A DNA stretch of 64,000 bases from JAAXIE01 sp965204245. Its GTDB lineage: Bacteria; Chloroflexota; Dehalococcoidia; Lucifugimonadales; JAAXIE01. The translations under genes were made by a program, and so were the position numbers. Below the pieces are notes generated by a model. That model worked only from the letters and a program-made list of their open reading frames with translations. It ran no database searches and was not told the origin of the DNA. Location of the stretch: positions 372,001 through 436,000 of the forward strand of contig CBDBED010000002.1 in NCBI GenBank assembly GCA_965204245.1. The letters run 5' to 3'. Shown piece by piece: positions 31,416 through 40,678 of this stretch. Every line of letters starts with the position of its first letter. Positions within the stretch are counted from its first letter, which is position 1.

Positions 31416-33251
31416 ATGACGCAGGAAGCGACAGGAACCATAGAAGAAGGCAGAAGAGGGGCTCGTTCTAGCGGAGGACGCCGTGGAGAAAGCCGCCGAC
31501 AGCGATATCTCCTCTTGCCTCCGACGCTCTCGGTAAAGGAACTTGCGGAGAAGTCGGGCATCAGCCCCATCGACGTCATCAAGCAACTGATGCGCAACGG
31601 CATCATGGCCTCGATGAACAACGTCATTGACTTTGATGTAGCCCTGCTGGTCACCTCCGCTTTCGGAATACGGGCCCGTCCTGAATCTGCCCCTGAAGAA
31701 GCCGAGCCAGGCACATCGGACGATGCCGAGGAAGATCCCGCCCAACTGGAGCCCCGCCCGCCCGTAGTCACGATTCTGGGGCATGTCGACCACGGCAAGA
31801 CCAGCCTTCTGGACGCCATCCGCGCCACCAAGGTGGTGGACTCCGAAGTGGGCCACATCACCCAGCGCATCGGTGCCTATCAGATTAACCACGATGACCA
31901 GAAAATCACCTTCCTCGACACGCCGGGCCATGAAGCCTTTACGGCGATTCGCGCTCGCGGAGCGCGGGTGACCGACATCGCCGTGCTCGTGGTGGCCGCC
32001 GACGATGGGGTAATGCCCCAGACACTGGAGGCGATTGACCACGCCAAGGCCGCCGAGGTCCCCATTGTGGCTGCCATCAACAAGATTGACCGCCCCGATG
32101 CCGACCAGGACCGGGTAAAGCGCCAACTGGCCGAGCAGAACATGCTCGTGGAAGATTGGGGCGGGGATGTCATCTCAGTCCCGGTATCGGCCACAACAGG
32201 TGAGGGCATACAGGACTTGGTGGAAAACCTTCTGCTGGTGGCCGAGCTTGCCGAACTCAAGGCCGACCCCCATCGCGCCGCCCGTGGCGTGATTATCGAG
32301 GCCAAGCTGGACCGCAATCGCGGCCCCTTGACCACCGTGCTGGTGCAGAGCGGGACACTGAACGTGGGTGACCACATCGTTGCCGGCACCGCCCGTGGGA
32401 GGGTGCGAGCACTGTCCGACGACACCGGCAAGCGTCTGAAGACGGTCGAACCAGCCCAGCCCGCCGAGGTGATGGGCTTTGGTTCCCTGCCCGATGCCGG
32501 AGACCTGTTCACCGTGGTCGCCAACGAGCGGGAAGCCCGCGCCCTGGCCGAGGACAGGCAGCGCTCCGAGGACGCACAACGCTCCCGGCCCAGAGTCATC
32601 GGTCCCGAGGATGTGCATACCGGGATCGCACTCAGTGAGGCCAAGGAACTCAACCTGATACTGAAAGCCGATGTGCAAGGCAGCGTCGAGGCCGCCAAAG
32701 CGTCCCTGGAAAAGCTGGATGAGGATGGGGCCAAGGTGCGCGTGCTGCATGCCGCCAGCGGCACCATCACCGAGAGCGATGTGCTGTTGGCCAGTGCCTC
32801 CAACGCCATGGTCGTGGGATTCGCCACCAACCCGGAACCCAGCGCGGAGCGGGTGGCCGACCGTGAGGGCGTCCAGATAAAGCGCTACGACATCATCTAT
32901 CACATGATTGAGGACGTCGAAGTGGTCCTGAAGGGGATGCTGGAGCCGGTGCAGCGCGAAATCATCATCGGCCAGGCCGAGATCAGGGCAATCTTCTCCG
33001 CCAGCCGTGCAGGCAAGATTGCAGGCTGCATGGTTACTGAAGGTCGAATCACCCGGGGCGCCCGTGTGCGGGTGCTGCGTGAAGGAGAAGTTATCCACGA
33101 GGGAGGCATCACCAGCCTGCGCCACTTTCGCGAGGACGTCACCGAGATGGGGTCGGGCACGGAATGTGGCATCAGCTTGGGCAACTATGCCGACTTCGAG
33201 GAGGGCGACGTGATTCAGGCCTACCGGCGGGAACGCACGCGAAACGCATAG
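31416..33251 (+). CDS. infB: Translation initiation factor IF-2
   Basis: A 611-residue GTPase. The N-terminal IF2N-like domain is TLSVKELAEKSGISPIDVIK (residues 37-56), and the linker is short, so the protein is smaller than the 700-900 residues common elsewhere. GTPase motifs: G1 GHVDHGKT at 122-129, G3 DTPGHE, G4 NKID, G5 SATTGEG. Domains II-IV follow, ending with GNYADFEEGDVIQAY. It places initiator tRNA on the ribosome. It is part of the nusA-ylxR-infB-rbfA-truB operon. Confidence 0.96.
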   Translation: MTQEATGTIEEGRRGARSSGGRRGESRRQRYLLLPPTLSVKELAEKSGISPIDVIKQLMRNGIMASMNNVIDFDVALLVTSAFGIRARPESAPEEAEPGTSDDAEEDPAQLEPRPPVVTILGHVDHGKTSLLDAIRATKVVDSEVGHITQRIGAYQINHDDQKITFLDTPGHEAFTAIRARGARVTDIAVLVVAADDGVMPQTLEAIDHAKAAEVPIVAAINKIDRPDADQDRVKRQLAEQNMLVEDWGGDVISVPVSATTGEGIQDLVENLLLVAELAELKADPHRAARGVIIEAKLDRNRGPLTTVLVQSGTLNVGDHIVAGTARGRVRALSDDTGKRLKTVEPAQPAEVMGFGSLPDAGDLFTVVANEREARALAEDRQRSEDAQRSRPRVIGPEDVHTGIALSEAKELNLILKADVQGSVEAAKASLEKLDEDGAKVRVLHAASGTITESDVLLASASNAMVVGFATNPEPSAERVADREGVQIKRYDIIYHMIEDVEVVLKGMLEPVQREIIIGQAEIRAIFSASRAGKIAGCMVTEGRITRGARVRVLREGEVIHEGGITSLRHFREDVTEMGSGTECGISLGNYADFEEGDVIQAYRRERTRNA

Positions 33252-33332
33252 GACGCACGGGTGCTGGGCTCGGCCCGGCCTACCCGATTCCCATAGGGCC
33301 TCCAACACTAGCCCTTCAAGGCCACTTGTACC

Positions 33333-33731
33333 ATGACCAGACGTAGCGAGCGAGTAAGCGAACTGTTGCGCCATGAGTTGTCCCAACTCATAGTGCGCGA
33401 CCTCAAGGACCCCCGGCTGTCGGGGATCGTCTCCGTAACCGTGGTGGAGACCACCAACGACCTGAAAAAGGCCCGCGTGTCCGTCAGCGTGATGGGCTCT
33501 CCAGAGGTCCAGGAGTCCGCGATGAAGGGCATCAACTCGGCCTCGGGGTTTATGAGGCACGAACTGGGCAAGCGACTCTCCCTCAGGTATGTGCCCGACC
33601 TCTCCTTTGTGCTGGACCACTCTCTGGACCAAGCGGAACACATCTACCAGCTTCTGGACGGGCTGGCCCCGGATGCTCCGTCTTCCGACGCTCCCAGAGA
33701 CGGCAACCCTGCGACCGGAGGGGCCCGGTGA
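33333..33731 (+). CDS. rbfA: 30S ribosome-binding factor A
   Basis: A 132-residue KH-fold protein with the start RRSERVSELLRHELSQLIV, the conserved DPRLSGIVSVTVVETTNDLK and LRYVPDLSFVLDHSL (in pieces). It matures the 5' end of 16S rRNA in 30S subunits and is needed at low temperature. It starts 81 bp after infB and overlaps the truB start by 4 bases (GTGA). The C-terminal 20 residues are Pro/Asp/Gly-rich and probably disordered. Confidence 0.94.
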   Translation: MTRRSERVSELLRHELSQLIVRDLKDPRLSGIVSVTVVETTNDLKKARVSVSVMGSPEVQESAMKGINSASGFMRHELGKRLSLRYVPDLSFVLDHSLDQAEHIYQLLDGLAPDAPSSDAPRDGNPATGGAR

Positions 33732-34681
33732 GCACCTCCCCTCCGCCGCAAATAAACGGCTTCATCAACGTGAACAAGTCGCGTGGGGGCACGTCCATGG
33801 ATGTGGTGCGCCGCGTGAAGCGACTGACCGGCCAGAAAAAGCGGGTGGGCCACGGCGGCACATTGGATCCGCAGGCCGAGGGTGTGCTGCCCGTCTGCTT
33901 CGGGCAAGCCACCAGACTCATGGAGCACCTTATCGACGGCGTCAAAGGCTATTTCATGAAGGTGACCCTGGGCACCACCACCTCCACCTACGATTCCGAG
34001 GGAGAGGTGACGGGGACCGGCGACTGGACCGGCGTGAGCCGGCAAGACGTGGAGAAGGCCGTTGCGCCATTCTGCGGTGTGATTATGCAGACGCCGCCCA
34101 TGTACAGTGCTCTCAAGCACCAAGGCAAGCGTTTGTACGAACTCGCGCGGGCCGGGGTCGAGGTGGAACGGGAGCCCCGCCGGGTGGAGGTGCACGGCAT
34201 AGAACTGGTGGAATTCTCCCCTCCCTATGTCAGTTTGCAGGTGGAGTGTGGGCGCGGGGTCTATATGCGCTCCTTGGCCCATGAACTGGGACAGGGTCTT
34301 GGCTGTGGCGGGTACCTTTCGGAACTGGTCCGCACCCGCTCAGGACGTTTCCATGTGGAAGAGGGCGTTACGCTGGACGAATTGGAAGAATCAGGCTGGG
34401 AACAGCACCTGCACCCTGTCGACTACGCCCTTCTGGACGCCAAGAGCACCATAGTTCCGAGGGCGGCCGAGCGCTTGATACGCCAAGGCAGGGAAGTGAG
34501 CTTGGGGTCGAACCTCTCCTATGCCGGTTACATGGAGCGGTATCGGGCCTATACCAGCGATGGGCGTTTCCTAGCGTTGCTGCGGTATAACAAGCCAGAA
34601 AACCTGTGGACTCCATCGCTGGTATTCCAGTTGGATACGGTATCCCCGTACTGTCCTGTGGCCAGCGGTTCCCAGCCGTAG
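33728..34681 (+). CDS. truB: tRNA pseudouridine(55) synthase TruB
   Basis: A 317-residue enzyme starting at GTG 33728 within the rbfA stop (GTGA). The catalytic aspartate is D47 in HGGTLDPQAEGVLPV. Other family parts are NKSRGGTSMDVVRRV, the binding motif YTQTPP-like MQTPPMYSALKHQGKRLYELAR and the RGVYMRSLAHELG segment (in pieces below 21). The C-terminal PUA-like domain is short. It makes pseudouridine 55 in the T loop of tRNAs. Last gene of the nusA operon. Confidence 0.95.
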   Translation: MSTSPPPQINGFINVNKSRGGTSMDVVRRVKRLTGQKKRVGHGGTLDPQAEGVLPVCFGQATRLMEHLIDGVKGYFMKVTLGTTTSTYDSEGEVTGTGDWTGVSRQDVEKAVAPFCGVIMQTPPMYSALKHQGKRLYELARAGVEVEREPRRVEVHGIELVEFSPPYVSLQVECGRGVYMRSLAHELGQGLGCGGYLSELVRTRSGRFHVEEGVTLDELEESGWEQHLHPVDYALLDAKSTIVPRAAERLIRQGREVSLGSNLSYAGYMERYRAYTSDGRFLALLRYNKPENLWTPSLVFQLDTVSPYCPVASGSQP

Positions 34682-34722
34682 CTGTTGCCTACCGGAAGTT
34701 GGTAATTGCTTGCGCAATATCC

Positions 34723-34750
34723 TTGACAAGTTTACATATCTACGTAGACT
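34723..34750 (+). promoter_or_regulatory. Promoter for the small zinc-ribbon gene
   Basis: A consensus -35 TTGACA (34723-34728), a 16-base AT-rich spacer and a -10 TAGACT (34745-34750) lie 32 bases before the GTG start at 34782. This is one of the few consensus-like promoters in the window. Confidence 0.65.
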
Positions 34751-34781
34751 TGAAATCTAACCTGTAGTGGGAGGGCTGGTT

Positions 34782-34922
34782 GTGGAAGCCTATTGCTTCA
34801 AGTGTAGAGCAAAGCGTGAGATAAGTGGCCCTACTCAAGTGCAATTGAAAAACGGTAGGCCTGCGACTCAGGGCACTTGTCCCATCTGCGGGACCAAGGT
34901 GTTCCGCATAGGCAAAGCCTAG
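34782..34922 (+). CDS. DUF5679-type mini zinc-ribbon protein (46 residues)
   Basis: A tiny gene starting at GTG 34782 with GGGAGGG nine bases upstream and ending at TAG 34922. The product starts MEAYCFKCRAKREI, continues NGRPATQGTCPICGTKV and ends RIGKA. It has two Cys-x-x-Cys knuckles (C5/C8 and C33/C36) that form one zinc ribbon. The sequence fits the DUF5679 family of about 45-55 residues, which is frequent in Chloroflexota and some other phyla and has no assigned function. A strong promoter of its own and an inverted repeat over its stop codon support expression as a single-gene unit. Confidence 0.88.
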   Translation: MEAYCFKCRAKREISGPTQVQLKNGRPATQGTCPICGTKVFRIGKA

Positions 34923-34957
34923 GCTCTCACTCGATTACGGCGGGAGGGCGAGCCTAG
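34919..34957. terminator. Inverted repeat across two convergent stop codons
   Basis: CTAGGCTC (34919-34926) and GAGCCTAG (34950-34957) form a perfect 8-bp stem with a 23-base loop. The left arm contains the TAG of the zinc-ribbon gene and the right arm contains the stop of the convergent PHP gene. There is no T-run, so a bidirectional RNA-stabilising or terminating hairpin is possible but not certain. Confidence 0.5.
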
Positions 34958-35634
34958 ACGCCGGTCTTGGCCGCCTGTGGGACGCCTAGCTTCTGCAACA
35001 GCCTCTGCGGGTTCTCTCGCAAGATGCTGTGCATCTGTTGTTCCTCAATCCCTGCACCGAGTATGACCTTGCGAGCGAAATCGGGAGTCAACAGGTCTCC
35101 CGGTTCGTGCGTGTCTGAGTCCAGAACAGTGGTGGCCCCCGCCAGCCTTGCCATGTTCACAACGTGACCGTTGGCCAGGCTATGGCCTTTCCTTGCTGTC
35201 ACCTCAAGATATGTCCCGTTTCTAGCCGCCAAGTAAGCGTCCTCTAGATCGAGCAACCCCGGGTGGGCCAGTATGTCCACGTGTTCCGATGCTATGGCCG
35301 CGTGATTCGTCCCCGGCTCCACTGGTTCGACGACGGTCTCGCCATGGACGATGACGACCCGTGCGCCCAATCGCTTGGAATCCTGCGCCACAAGGTCGAT
35401 GTCCTCCTTGGGCACATGGGTGATTTCCACTCCCGGCAGGGCCAGAATGTCCCACCGCTGAGATGCCGCATGGCAGTCGTGGACCAAGGTTTTCACCACG
35501 TATTCCACGTTGCCGTAGCCCACGTGGTCGGTTATGGCCATTACCTCGTAACCAATGGCCCTCGCACGGCGGATGAGTTCGATGGGCGAAAGAACGCCGT
35601 CACTTAGAAACGTGTGTGTATGAAAATCAAACAT
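34954..35634 (-). CDS. PHP-domain metal-dependent phosphoesterase (histidinol-phosphatase-like)
   Basis: A 226-residue protein from ATG 35634; an upstream in-frame extension to 35676 has no start signal. Metal-binding motifs of the PHP fold: DFHTHTFLSDG at the N-terminus, ITDHVGYG, PGVEITHV, IVHGETVV, LAHPGLLD and the C-terminal DSDTHEPGDLL. The fold hydrolyses phosphoesters with two or three metals. The short form resembles YcdX/histidinol phosphatase-like proteins, but a histidine-pathway role has no support from context. TATATT lies seven bases before the ATG, so the mRNA may be nearly leaderless. Confidence 0.85.
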   Translation of the reverse strand: MFDFHTHTFLSDGVLSPIELIRRARAIGYEVMAITDHVGYGNVEYVVKTLVHDCHAASQRWDILALPGVEITHVPKEDIDLVAQDSKRLGARVVIVHGETVVEPVEPGTNHAAIASEHVDILAHPGLLDLEDAYLAARNGTYLEVTARKGHSLANGHVVNMARLAGATTVLDSDTHEPGDLLTPDFARKVILGAGIEEQQMHSILRENPQRLLQKLGVPQAAKTGV

Positions 35635-35746
35635 AGCTAGAATATACGGCTGGCAGGCGTGTCCTAGCAAGACCACGCACGGTATTGACCCTGCAAGAGG
35701 CGTGTCCGGCCAAGACCACCCAGCAATGCGCGTCCATCGGCATCCG

Positions 35747-37345
35747 CTACGCTTCGTAGACCGTCTTGCCCCCGACGATCGTACGCAGCACGGGGATATC
35801 CTTGATGGTCATGGGGTCTATCTGTGTTGGGTCTTGGTCCAGCACCACCATGTCTGCCAGCTTGCCCGCCTCAATCGAGCCTTTGATGTCCTCCTCGAAA
35901 GAGGCATAGGCCCCGTGCATGGTGTAAATGCGCAGGGCTTCTTCCACTGACACGGCTTGGTTGGCCCCCCAGACGCGGCCGGTGCTGTCGGTGCGGGTCA
36001 CGCAACTCTGGATTCCCAGCAGCGGCTCATAGGGTCCGGGAGGATAGTCGGTGGCCCCGGTGGCATTGATGCCGTAATCCAGGAACGAGCGCTGGGCAAA
36101 CATCCACTCGACCCGGCTTTCGCCGTAGAAGGGCATCTTCTCGCCGTGGTAGTAGATGTAGGTGCAGAATGGGGTGGCCACGCACCCCAAGGCCTTGATG
36201 CGACTGAGCAGGTCGGGGTTCACCACCGTGCAGTGTTCCAGCCGATGCCGTGGGTCCTGCCTCGGGAAAGCATCCTGGGCCTTCTGGTAGGCGGAGAGTA
36301 CGGCATCGATGGCGGAGTCGCCATTGGCATGGATGCACACTTGGAAGCCAGCTTGGTGCACCTGCATCACCCGCTCCTCGATTTCATCGGCGCTCATGGC
36401 GAGGATGCCGTGGTCGCAGGGGCTTCCGACATAAGGCTCTGAGAGGTAAGCGGTGCGCGCTGCTATCGCCCCGTCGGCCACCATCTTGATGCCCCCGACC
36501 CGCAGACGCTCGTCACCGAACCCGCTCCTCACGCCGGCATCCCGCAGGGCCTCAAAATGGTCGTGGTACATCAGCAGGTAGGCCCGCAGCGTCAAATCGC
36601 CGTTCCGCTGTCCCTGCTGGTAGGTCTCCAGTTCAATGTTCGATACCTTGGCGTCATGCACGCTGGTGAGCCCAACTTCATTCAACATCTCGCAGATGCG
36701 CCTGAGTCCTTGGAGGCGTATGTCGGGAGTCACCACGGGCAGGTGGTTGTATGTGATGGGTTCCACGGCCCGCTCATACATCACGCCGTTCAGATCCCCC
36801 GACTCGTCACGGCCAAACCGCCCTCCATGGGGATCGGGCGTATCCCGCGTGAACCCCGCCCGCTCCAGCCCAAGGCTGTTGGTGTAGTAGACGTGCCCGG
36901 CGCGGTGCGCCACCAGAATGGGGTGCTCGGTGCTGACGGCATCGAGATCATGGCGGTTCAGGAAGCGGTTCTCCTCCGTCTTGGTGTCGTCATACTTGAA
37001 CCCCTGCACCCACTGGCCCGCGGGGACTCCCACCGTCTGTTGTCGCAGGGCATCCTGTACGTCCCGGATGCTTGGCAGGGCGCAGTCGGCGGCCATCACA
37101 TGTCGTATGCCGCTGGTCAGCACGTGTATGTGCGCGTCAATGAACCCGGGCAGCACCGTCTTGCCCCCGATGTCCATGACCTCCGTATCCGGCCCAATCA
37201 GGTCGGCTAGGTTGTCGCCGTTGCCTATCGCTGCGAACGTGCCGTCCCGCACTGCTACCGACCGCGCCCGGGGGCGCTGCCGGTCAATGGTGATGACATT
37301 GGCGTTCTGCAGGACGAGGTCTGCTTTGATGGTGGAATCCGGCAT
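35747..37345 (-). CDS. Amidohydrolase, YtcJ-like (amidohydrolase 3 family)
   Basis: A 532-residue hydrolase with ATG 37345 behind GGGAG. The metal motif is GFIDAHIHVLTSG (His-x-His at about 71-73). CIHANGDSAIDAVL, HRLEHCTVVNPD and GATDYPPGPYEPLLG provide the remaining histidines and the aspartate. It is a paralogue-level relative of the enzyme at 232-1857, with the same length and order of motifs, but the two differ widely in sequence. It lies 70 bp upstream of the PHP gene on the same strand. Substrate unknown. Confidence 0.88.
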   Translation of the reverse strand: MPDSTIKADLVLQNANVITIDRQRPRARSVAVRDGTFAAIGNGDNLADLIGPDTEVMDIGGKTVLPGFIDAHIHVLTSGIRHVMAADCALPSIRDVQDALRQQTVGVPAGQWVQGFKYDDTKTEENRFLNRHDLDAVSTEHPILVAHRAGHVYYTNSLGLERAGFTRDTPDPHGGRFGRDESGDLNGVMYERAVEPITYNHLPVVTPDIRLQGLRRICEMLNEVGLTSVHDAKVSNIELETYQQGQRNGDLTLRAYLLMYHDHFEALRDAGVRSGFGDERLRVGGIKMVADGAIAARTAYLSEPYVGSPCDHGILAMSADEIEERVMQVHQAGFQVCIHANGDSAIDAVLSAYQKAQDAFPRQDPRHRLEHCTVVNPDLLSRIKALGCVATPFCTYIYYHGEKMPFYGESRVEWMFAQRSFLDYGINATGATDYPPGPYEPLLGIQSCVTRTDSTGRVWGANQAVSVEEALRIYTMHGAYASFEEDIKGSIEAGKLADMVVLDQDPTQIDPMTIKDIPVLRTIVGGKTVYEA

Positions 37346-37417
37346 ATCTCCCTCCCGTTGGCTGTACTAGGAGTTTGGGCGTGTTAGGAGTCTGGGTTTC
37401 CTGGGAGCTTGGCTGCA

Positions 37418-37912
37418 CTAGGAGCGTTCTCGTTCCAGATCAAGCACAATCGGGCAATTCAGGTGGACGTCCAATGTCCGCGGCAGGTCGATGGACATGG
37501 CAAGGCGCCATGTGACCGTGCTCACGGCGATGTGGTCCGGCGGGTCCGGCTCAATCTGCAAGCGGGCGTTGTAGGTCACGTTGGACCCCTCGGGCAACTG
37601 CAACCCCTCCAGAAAGACCACCCGGCTGTGGACATACGTCTGCTTCTTCTCCTCCGACACGCGCCTTGGCGCAGTTGGGGTCGGCATGACAGTGGCGGGG
37701 AGTCCGCCTCCGCCCACAATCATGGGACGCGACGAGGTGGGGGCATCCATGACGTAGCTGGCCGTCCATTCTTCGTGGCACAGCAGGTCGACCCACCCGC
37801 CGCGCACCGACACCTCGCGCCGGGCTTGCAAGTCCACGGTCACGGGTATCAAGCCGCCCAGCCTGTACGGCCGGTCGTCGAAAGTGAGGGTGACCTCCAA
37901 GGGGCGCAACAA
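37418..37912 (-). CDS. Hypothetical protein, possibly arrestin/SpoOM-like beta-sandwich
   Basis: A 164-residue soluble protein without signal peptide. The N-terminus LEVTLTFDDRPYRLGGLIPVTVDLQA has the look of the first strands of arrestin-fold or SpoOM-like proteins (given in the pieces LEVTLTFDD and YRLGGLIPVTVDLQA). The centre is rich in Gly/Pro and the end has WRLAMSIDLPRTLDVHLNCPI. The family call is weak. It sits between the MFS transporter gene (23 bp downstream of its stop on the same strand) and the amidohydrolase, so the three may form a transcription unit. Confidence 0.5.
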   Translation of the reverse strand: MLRPLEVTLTFDDRPYRLGGLIPVTVDLQARREVSVRGGWVDLLCHEEWTASYVMDAPTSSRPMIVGGGGLPATVMPTPTAPRRVSEEKKQTYVHSRVVFLEGLQLPEGSNVTYNARLQIEPDPPDHIAVSTVTWRLAMSIDLPRTLDVHLNCPIVLDLERERS

Positions 37913-37934
37913 GCTGCTGACTATGGCCTACCTC

Positions 37935-39305
37935 CTATGGGCTCGAGGACGGGGCGGGGGATGTAGGTGTGGCTGCCGGCGTCTGTACGGCTTCCGGCAC
38001 GAGGTCTTCCCAATTGGGAGTCAGCAACTTGTTGGTCTTGGGAAGCACTACGGCTGACAGTACCGCAACAATGCTGAATCCCATGGACAGCAACACGGCG
38101 GCCTCGAACCCGACCCAGTCCATCACCAAGCCGCCAAAGAACGGGCCCAAGGCCATGCCCCATCCGTTGCCGAACATCTCCCAGCCATACACTGAACCGA
38201 TGGGTGCGCTGCCGAAATACTGCCGGTTGATGATGGGGAACAGCGGCACCTCTCCGCCCATTCCTATCCCGAACAGGGCTGCAAACACAAAGAACGACCA
38301 CGGGTCCTGGTTCACCAGTAGCAGCAGGCAGGGGAATACCTGCAACGAGAAGCACAGCACCATCATGCTCTTTGCCCCCATCCGGTCGGCCATGATGGGG
38401 ACGAAGAACCGCGCCAGCATGCTGAACACCTGCATCACAGTGAAAATCGCCACTGCGGAGGTCCTGGAGACGCCTTGGTCGATGGCCCAAGGCAGCAGGA
38501 AAACGATGAAGATGTTGTGGCCCATGCACGCCCAGAAATGGATGCCTATAAGGTTCCAGAAAGCTCCGGTACGCCGCGCTTGCGCAAAGAACACTTGGCT
38601 GCGCACCTTGGTCTGGGCATCTCTCTGTGATGGAACAACGGGCTCATCGGGAGCGGCCCCATAGGGCCGCATCTTTGCCTTGGACGGGTCGTCGAAATAG
38701 AAGGGGATCATGATGAAAAGGAAAACCCCGCCGATGACGCCCGGAAGTATGAAAGTCCAGCTCAATCCAAAGGCACTGAAGAGAATGGCCACCACGGGCA
38801 GAAGAAGTATCGTGCCCAAGCTCTGGATGGCCTGCATGCCCCCTATCGCTGCTCCCAGATTGGTCCTGAACCAAGTGGTGACGCTGGAGACCAGAGGCAC
38901 TTGGAACACGGTCATTGCTATGCCGAGAAGGAATCCGAAGTACAGATAGAACTGCCAGATCTCGGTCATGTAGCCAGTCAGCACCATTCCGAGAACGAAA
39001 AGGGCAGCCCCCAGAATCAGGAGACGGCGGAGCCCATACCGCTCTCCCATCCAACCCATTATCGGCGAGGCGAATGCCGAAATAACCCATTGGATACTGT
39101 ATCCAATAGCGATCCACGCATAGCCCCAGCCAAAGCCGTCAACGGGGTCTTGCAGGTGGTCCAACAATACGGCGGTAGCGAAGCGGAAGGAGCTGCTGAT
39201 GGTCCACATAATGGTGGCCAACACCACTATGACCCAAGCATAGTGGATGTTCATAGAGCCTAGATGCAGGTAGTCGTCCTGCACCCGAAAAAGGGACCCC
39301 AGCAT
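37935..39305 (-). CDS. Major facilitator superfamily transporter
   Basis: A 456-residue protein with about twelve membrane segments. The loop between segments 2 and 3 holds the MFS signature in the form GWMGERYGLRRLL, and a related motif ADRMGAKSMMV is in the second half. The N-terminal segment IHYAWVIVVLATIMWTISSS resembles the oxalate/formate and monocarboxylate branch. A Pro/Ala/Ser-rich tail of 25 residues follows the last helix. It is located just upstream of a hypothetical gene and an amidohydrolase on the same strand, consistent with uptake of that enzyme's substrate or product. Confidence 0.88.
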   Translation of the reverse strand: MLGSLFRVQDDYLHLGSMNIHYAWVIVVLATIMWTISSSFRFATAVLLDHLQDPVDGFGWGYAWIAIGYSIQWVISAFASPIMGWMGERYGLRRLLILGAALFVLGMVLTGYMTEIWQFYLYFGFLLGIAMTVFQVPLVSSVTTWFRTNLGAAIGGMQAIQSLGTILLLPVVAILFSAFGLSWTFILPGVIGGVFLFIMIPFYFDDPSKAKMRPYGAAPDEPVVPSQRDAQTKVRSQVFFAQARRTGAFWNLIGIHFWACMGHNIFIVFLLPWAIDQGVSRTSAVAIFTVMQVFSMLARFFVPIMADRMGAKSMMVLCFSLQVFPCLLLLVNQDPWSFFVFAALFGIGMGGEVPLFPIINRQYFGSAPIGSVYGWEMFGNGWGMALGPFFGGLVMDWVGFEAAVLLSMGFSIVAVLSAVVLPKTNKLLTPNWEDLVPEAVQTPAATPTSPAPSSSP

Positions 39306-39422
39306 TTCCCAACCTTGTAGGGGCGACTTGCCCTTCGGGGGCGATTGGGCAACAGCACATCGTAACGGATTGGGGCCAAGGCTTCAATGACGCCCCAAGT
39401 ATTGAATGAGACCTAGTACCTG

Positions 39423-40592
39423 TCAGCCAAGCAAACTTAGATACTTGTACGCTGAACCTGTGTTCAGCAGCACCGTCGTCCCCTCCGGGTCCAACTGCCC
39501 CGCAGCCAGCAGCTTCCGCGCCGCCACCAGCGTGGCAGCCCCTTCCGGGCAGGCGAACACCCCCTCTGCCGCCGCCATCTCCTTCATGGCGTCCACCATC
39601 TCCGGGTCGGAGACGGTAAGCGCGGTGCCCCCTGCTTCCCGTATCGCCTGCAGCACGATGTAGTCCGCAAAGGGATGGGGCACCCGGAGCCCGTCGGCGA
39701 TGGTATGGGGGTTGGGCCAAGCCTGCGACGCGTCCGTCCCCGACTCGTAAGCATGCACCACTGGCTGGCATCCCTCGGCCTGAACGGCAATGAACCGTGG
39801 CAGCTTGCCCTCCACCCAGCCCAGTTCCAGAAGCTCGTGGTAGCCCTTCCACATGCCTATGATTCCGGTGCCCCCTCCCGTGGGGTAGATGATGGCCTCG
39901 GGCATGCGCCATCCCAGTTGCAGCGCAATCTCCAGTCCCATCGTCTTCTTGCCCTCGGCCCGGTAGGGCTCCTGCATCGTCGAGAGGTCGAACATCCCCT
40001 CCTCGGCAGCCCTTGCCCGCGATAGCACACCGGCATCGCCGATATGCCCATCCACCAAGTTCAATTCCGACCCCAGCGTAATGCACTCCAGCTTGTTGCC
40101 ATCCGGTGCGTCCTGCGGCATGTACACATGGGCCTCAATCCCGCCACGGGCGGCATAGGCTGCCATGGCCCCGGCCGCATTGCCCGCCGAAGGCATGATG
40201 AGCCGTGTCAGCCCGACCTCCTTGGCCTTGGACACCGCGGCCGCCAGCCCCCTAGCCTTGAATGTCCCTGTCGGGTTCAGTCCCTCATCCTTGATGTACA
40301 GGCTTGGCATGCCCAGCGATTGCCCCAACCGCTGCGCATGCAATAGCGGCGTCCCACCCTCTCCCAAGGTGATGATGTCCTCCGGGGTCGATGCCGGCAG
40401 CAACTCCGAAAAGCTCCACATCCCGGCCTGCCGCCCCTCAATCGCTCCCTTGTCCACCTCCCGCCTCAGCCGTGGCAGGTCATACCGCACCAGCAACACC
40501 TTGTTGCATGCCGTGCAGGTGCGGATGGGCTTGTTGTGAGGGTACACCGCCCCACACACGCTGCATTCCAGATGGTCGATATAGCTGAACAT
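39423..40592 (-). CDS. thrC: Threonine synthase
   Basis: A 389-residue PLP enzyme with an N-terminal zinc ribbon C10-x-x-C13 and C26-x-x-C29, as found in many threonine synthases of this size. The PLP lysine is in NPTGTFKARGLAAAV; MPSAGNAAGAMAAYAA is the substrate loop and YPTGGGTGIIGMWKG the phosphate cradle. It converts O-phosphohomoserine, the product of ThrB at 13371, to threonine. A related activity (threonine dehydratase) is less likely because of the zinc ribbon and the GTFKARG motif. Confidence 0.92.
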   Translation of the reverse strand: MFSYIDHLECSVCGAVYPHNKPIRTCTACNKVLLVRYDLPRLRREVDKGAIEGRQAGMWSFSELLPASTPEDIITLGEGGTPLLHAQRLGQSLGMPSLYIKDEGLNPTGTFKARGLAAAVSKAKEVGLTRLIMPSAGNAAGAMAAYAARGGIEAHVYMPQDAPDGNKLECITLGSELNLVDGHIGDAGVLSRARAAEEGMFDLSTMQEPYRAEGKKTMGLEIALQLGWRMPEAIIYPTGGGTGIIGMWKGYHELLELGWVEGKLPRFIAVQAEGCQPVVHAYESGTDASQAWPNPHTIADGLRVPHPFADYIVLQAIREAGGTALTVSDPEMVDAMKEMAAAEGVFACPEGAATLVAARKLLAAGQLDPEGTTVLLNTGSAYKYLSLLG

Positions 40593-40678
40593 CTATGTGA
40601 CCCGCCTATGGAGAGAATAGCTGGTATGGAGCAGTGCTAACGGTTGGCCCAATCGCCTTGCTGTCTAGTCGCCTCACT

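Noticed and set aside
32175..33641. 488-codon open frame opposite infB and rbfA
   Set aside because: Antisense shadow; both genes on the plus strand have complete family motifs.
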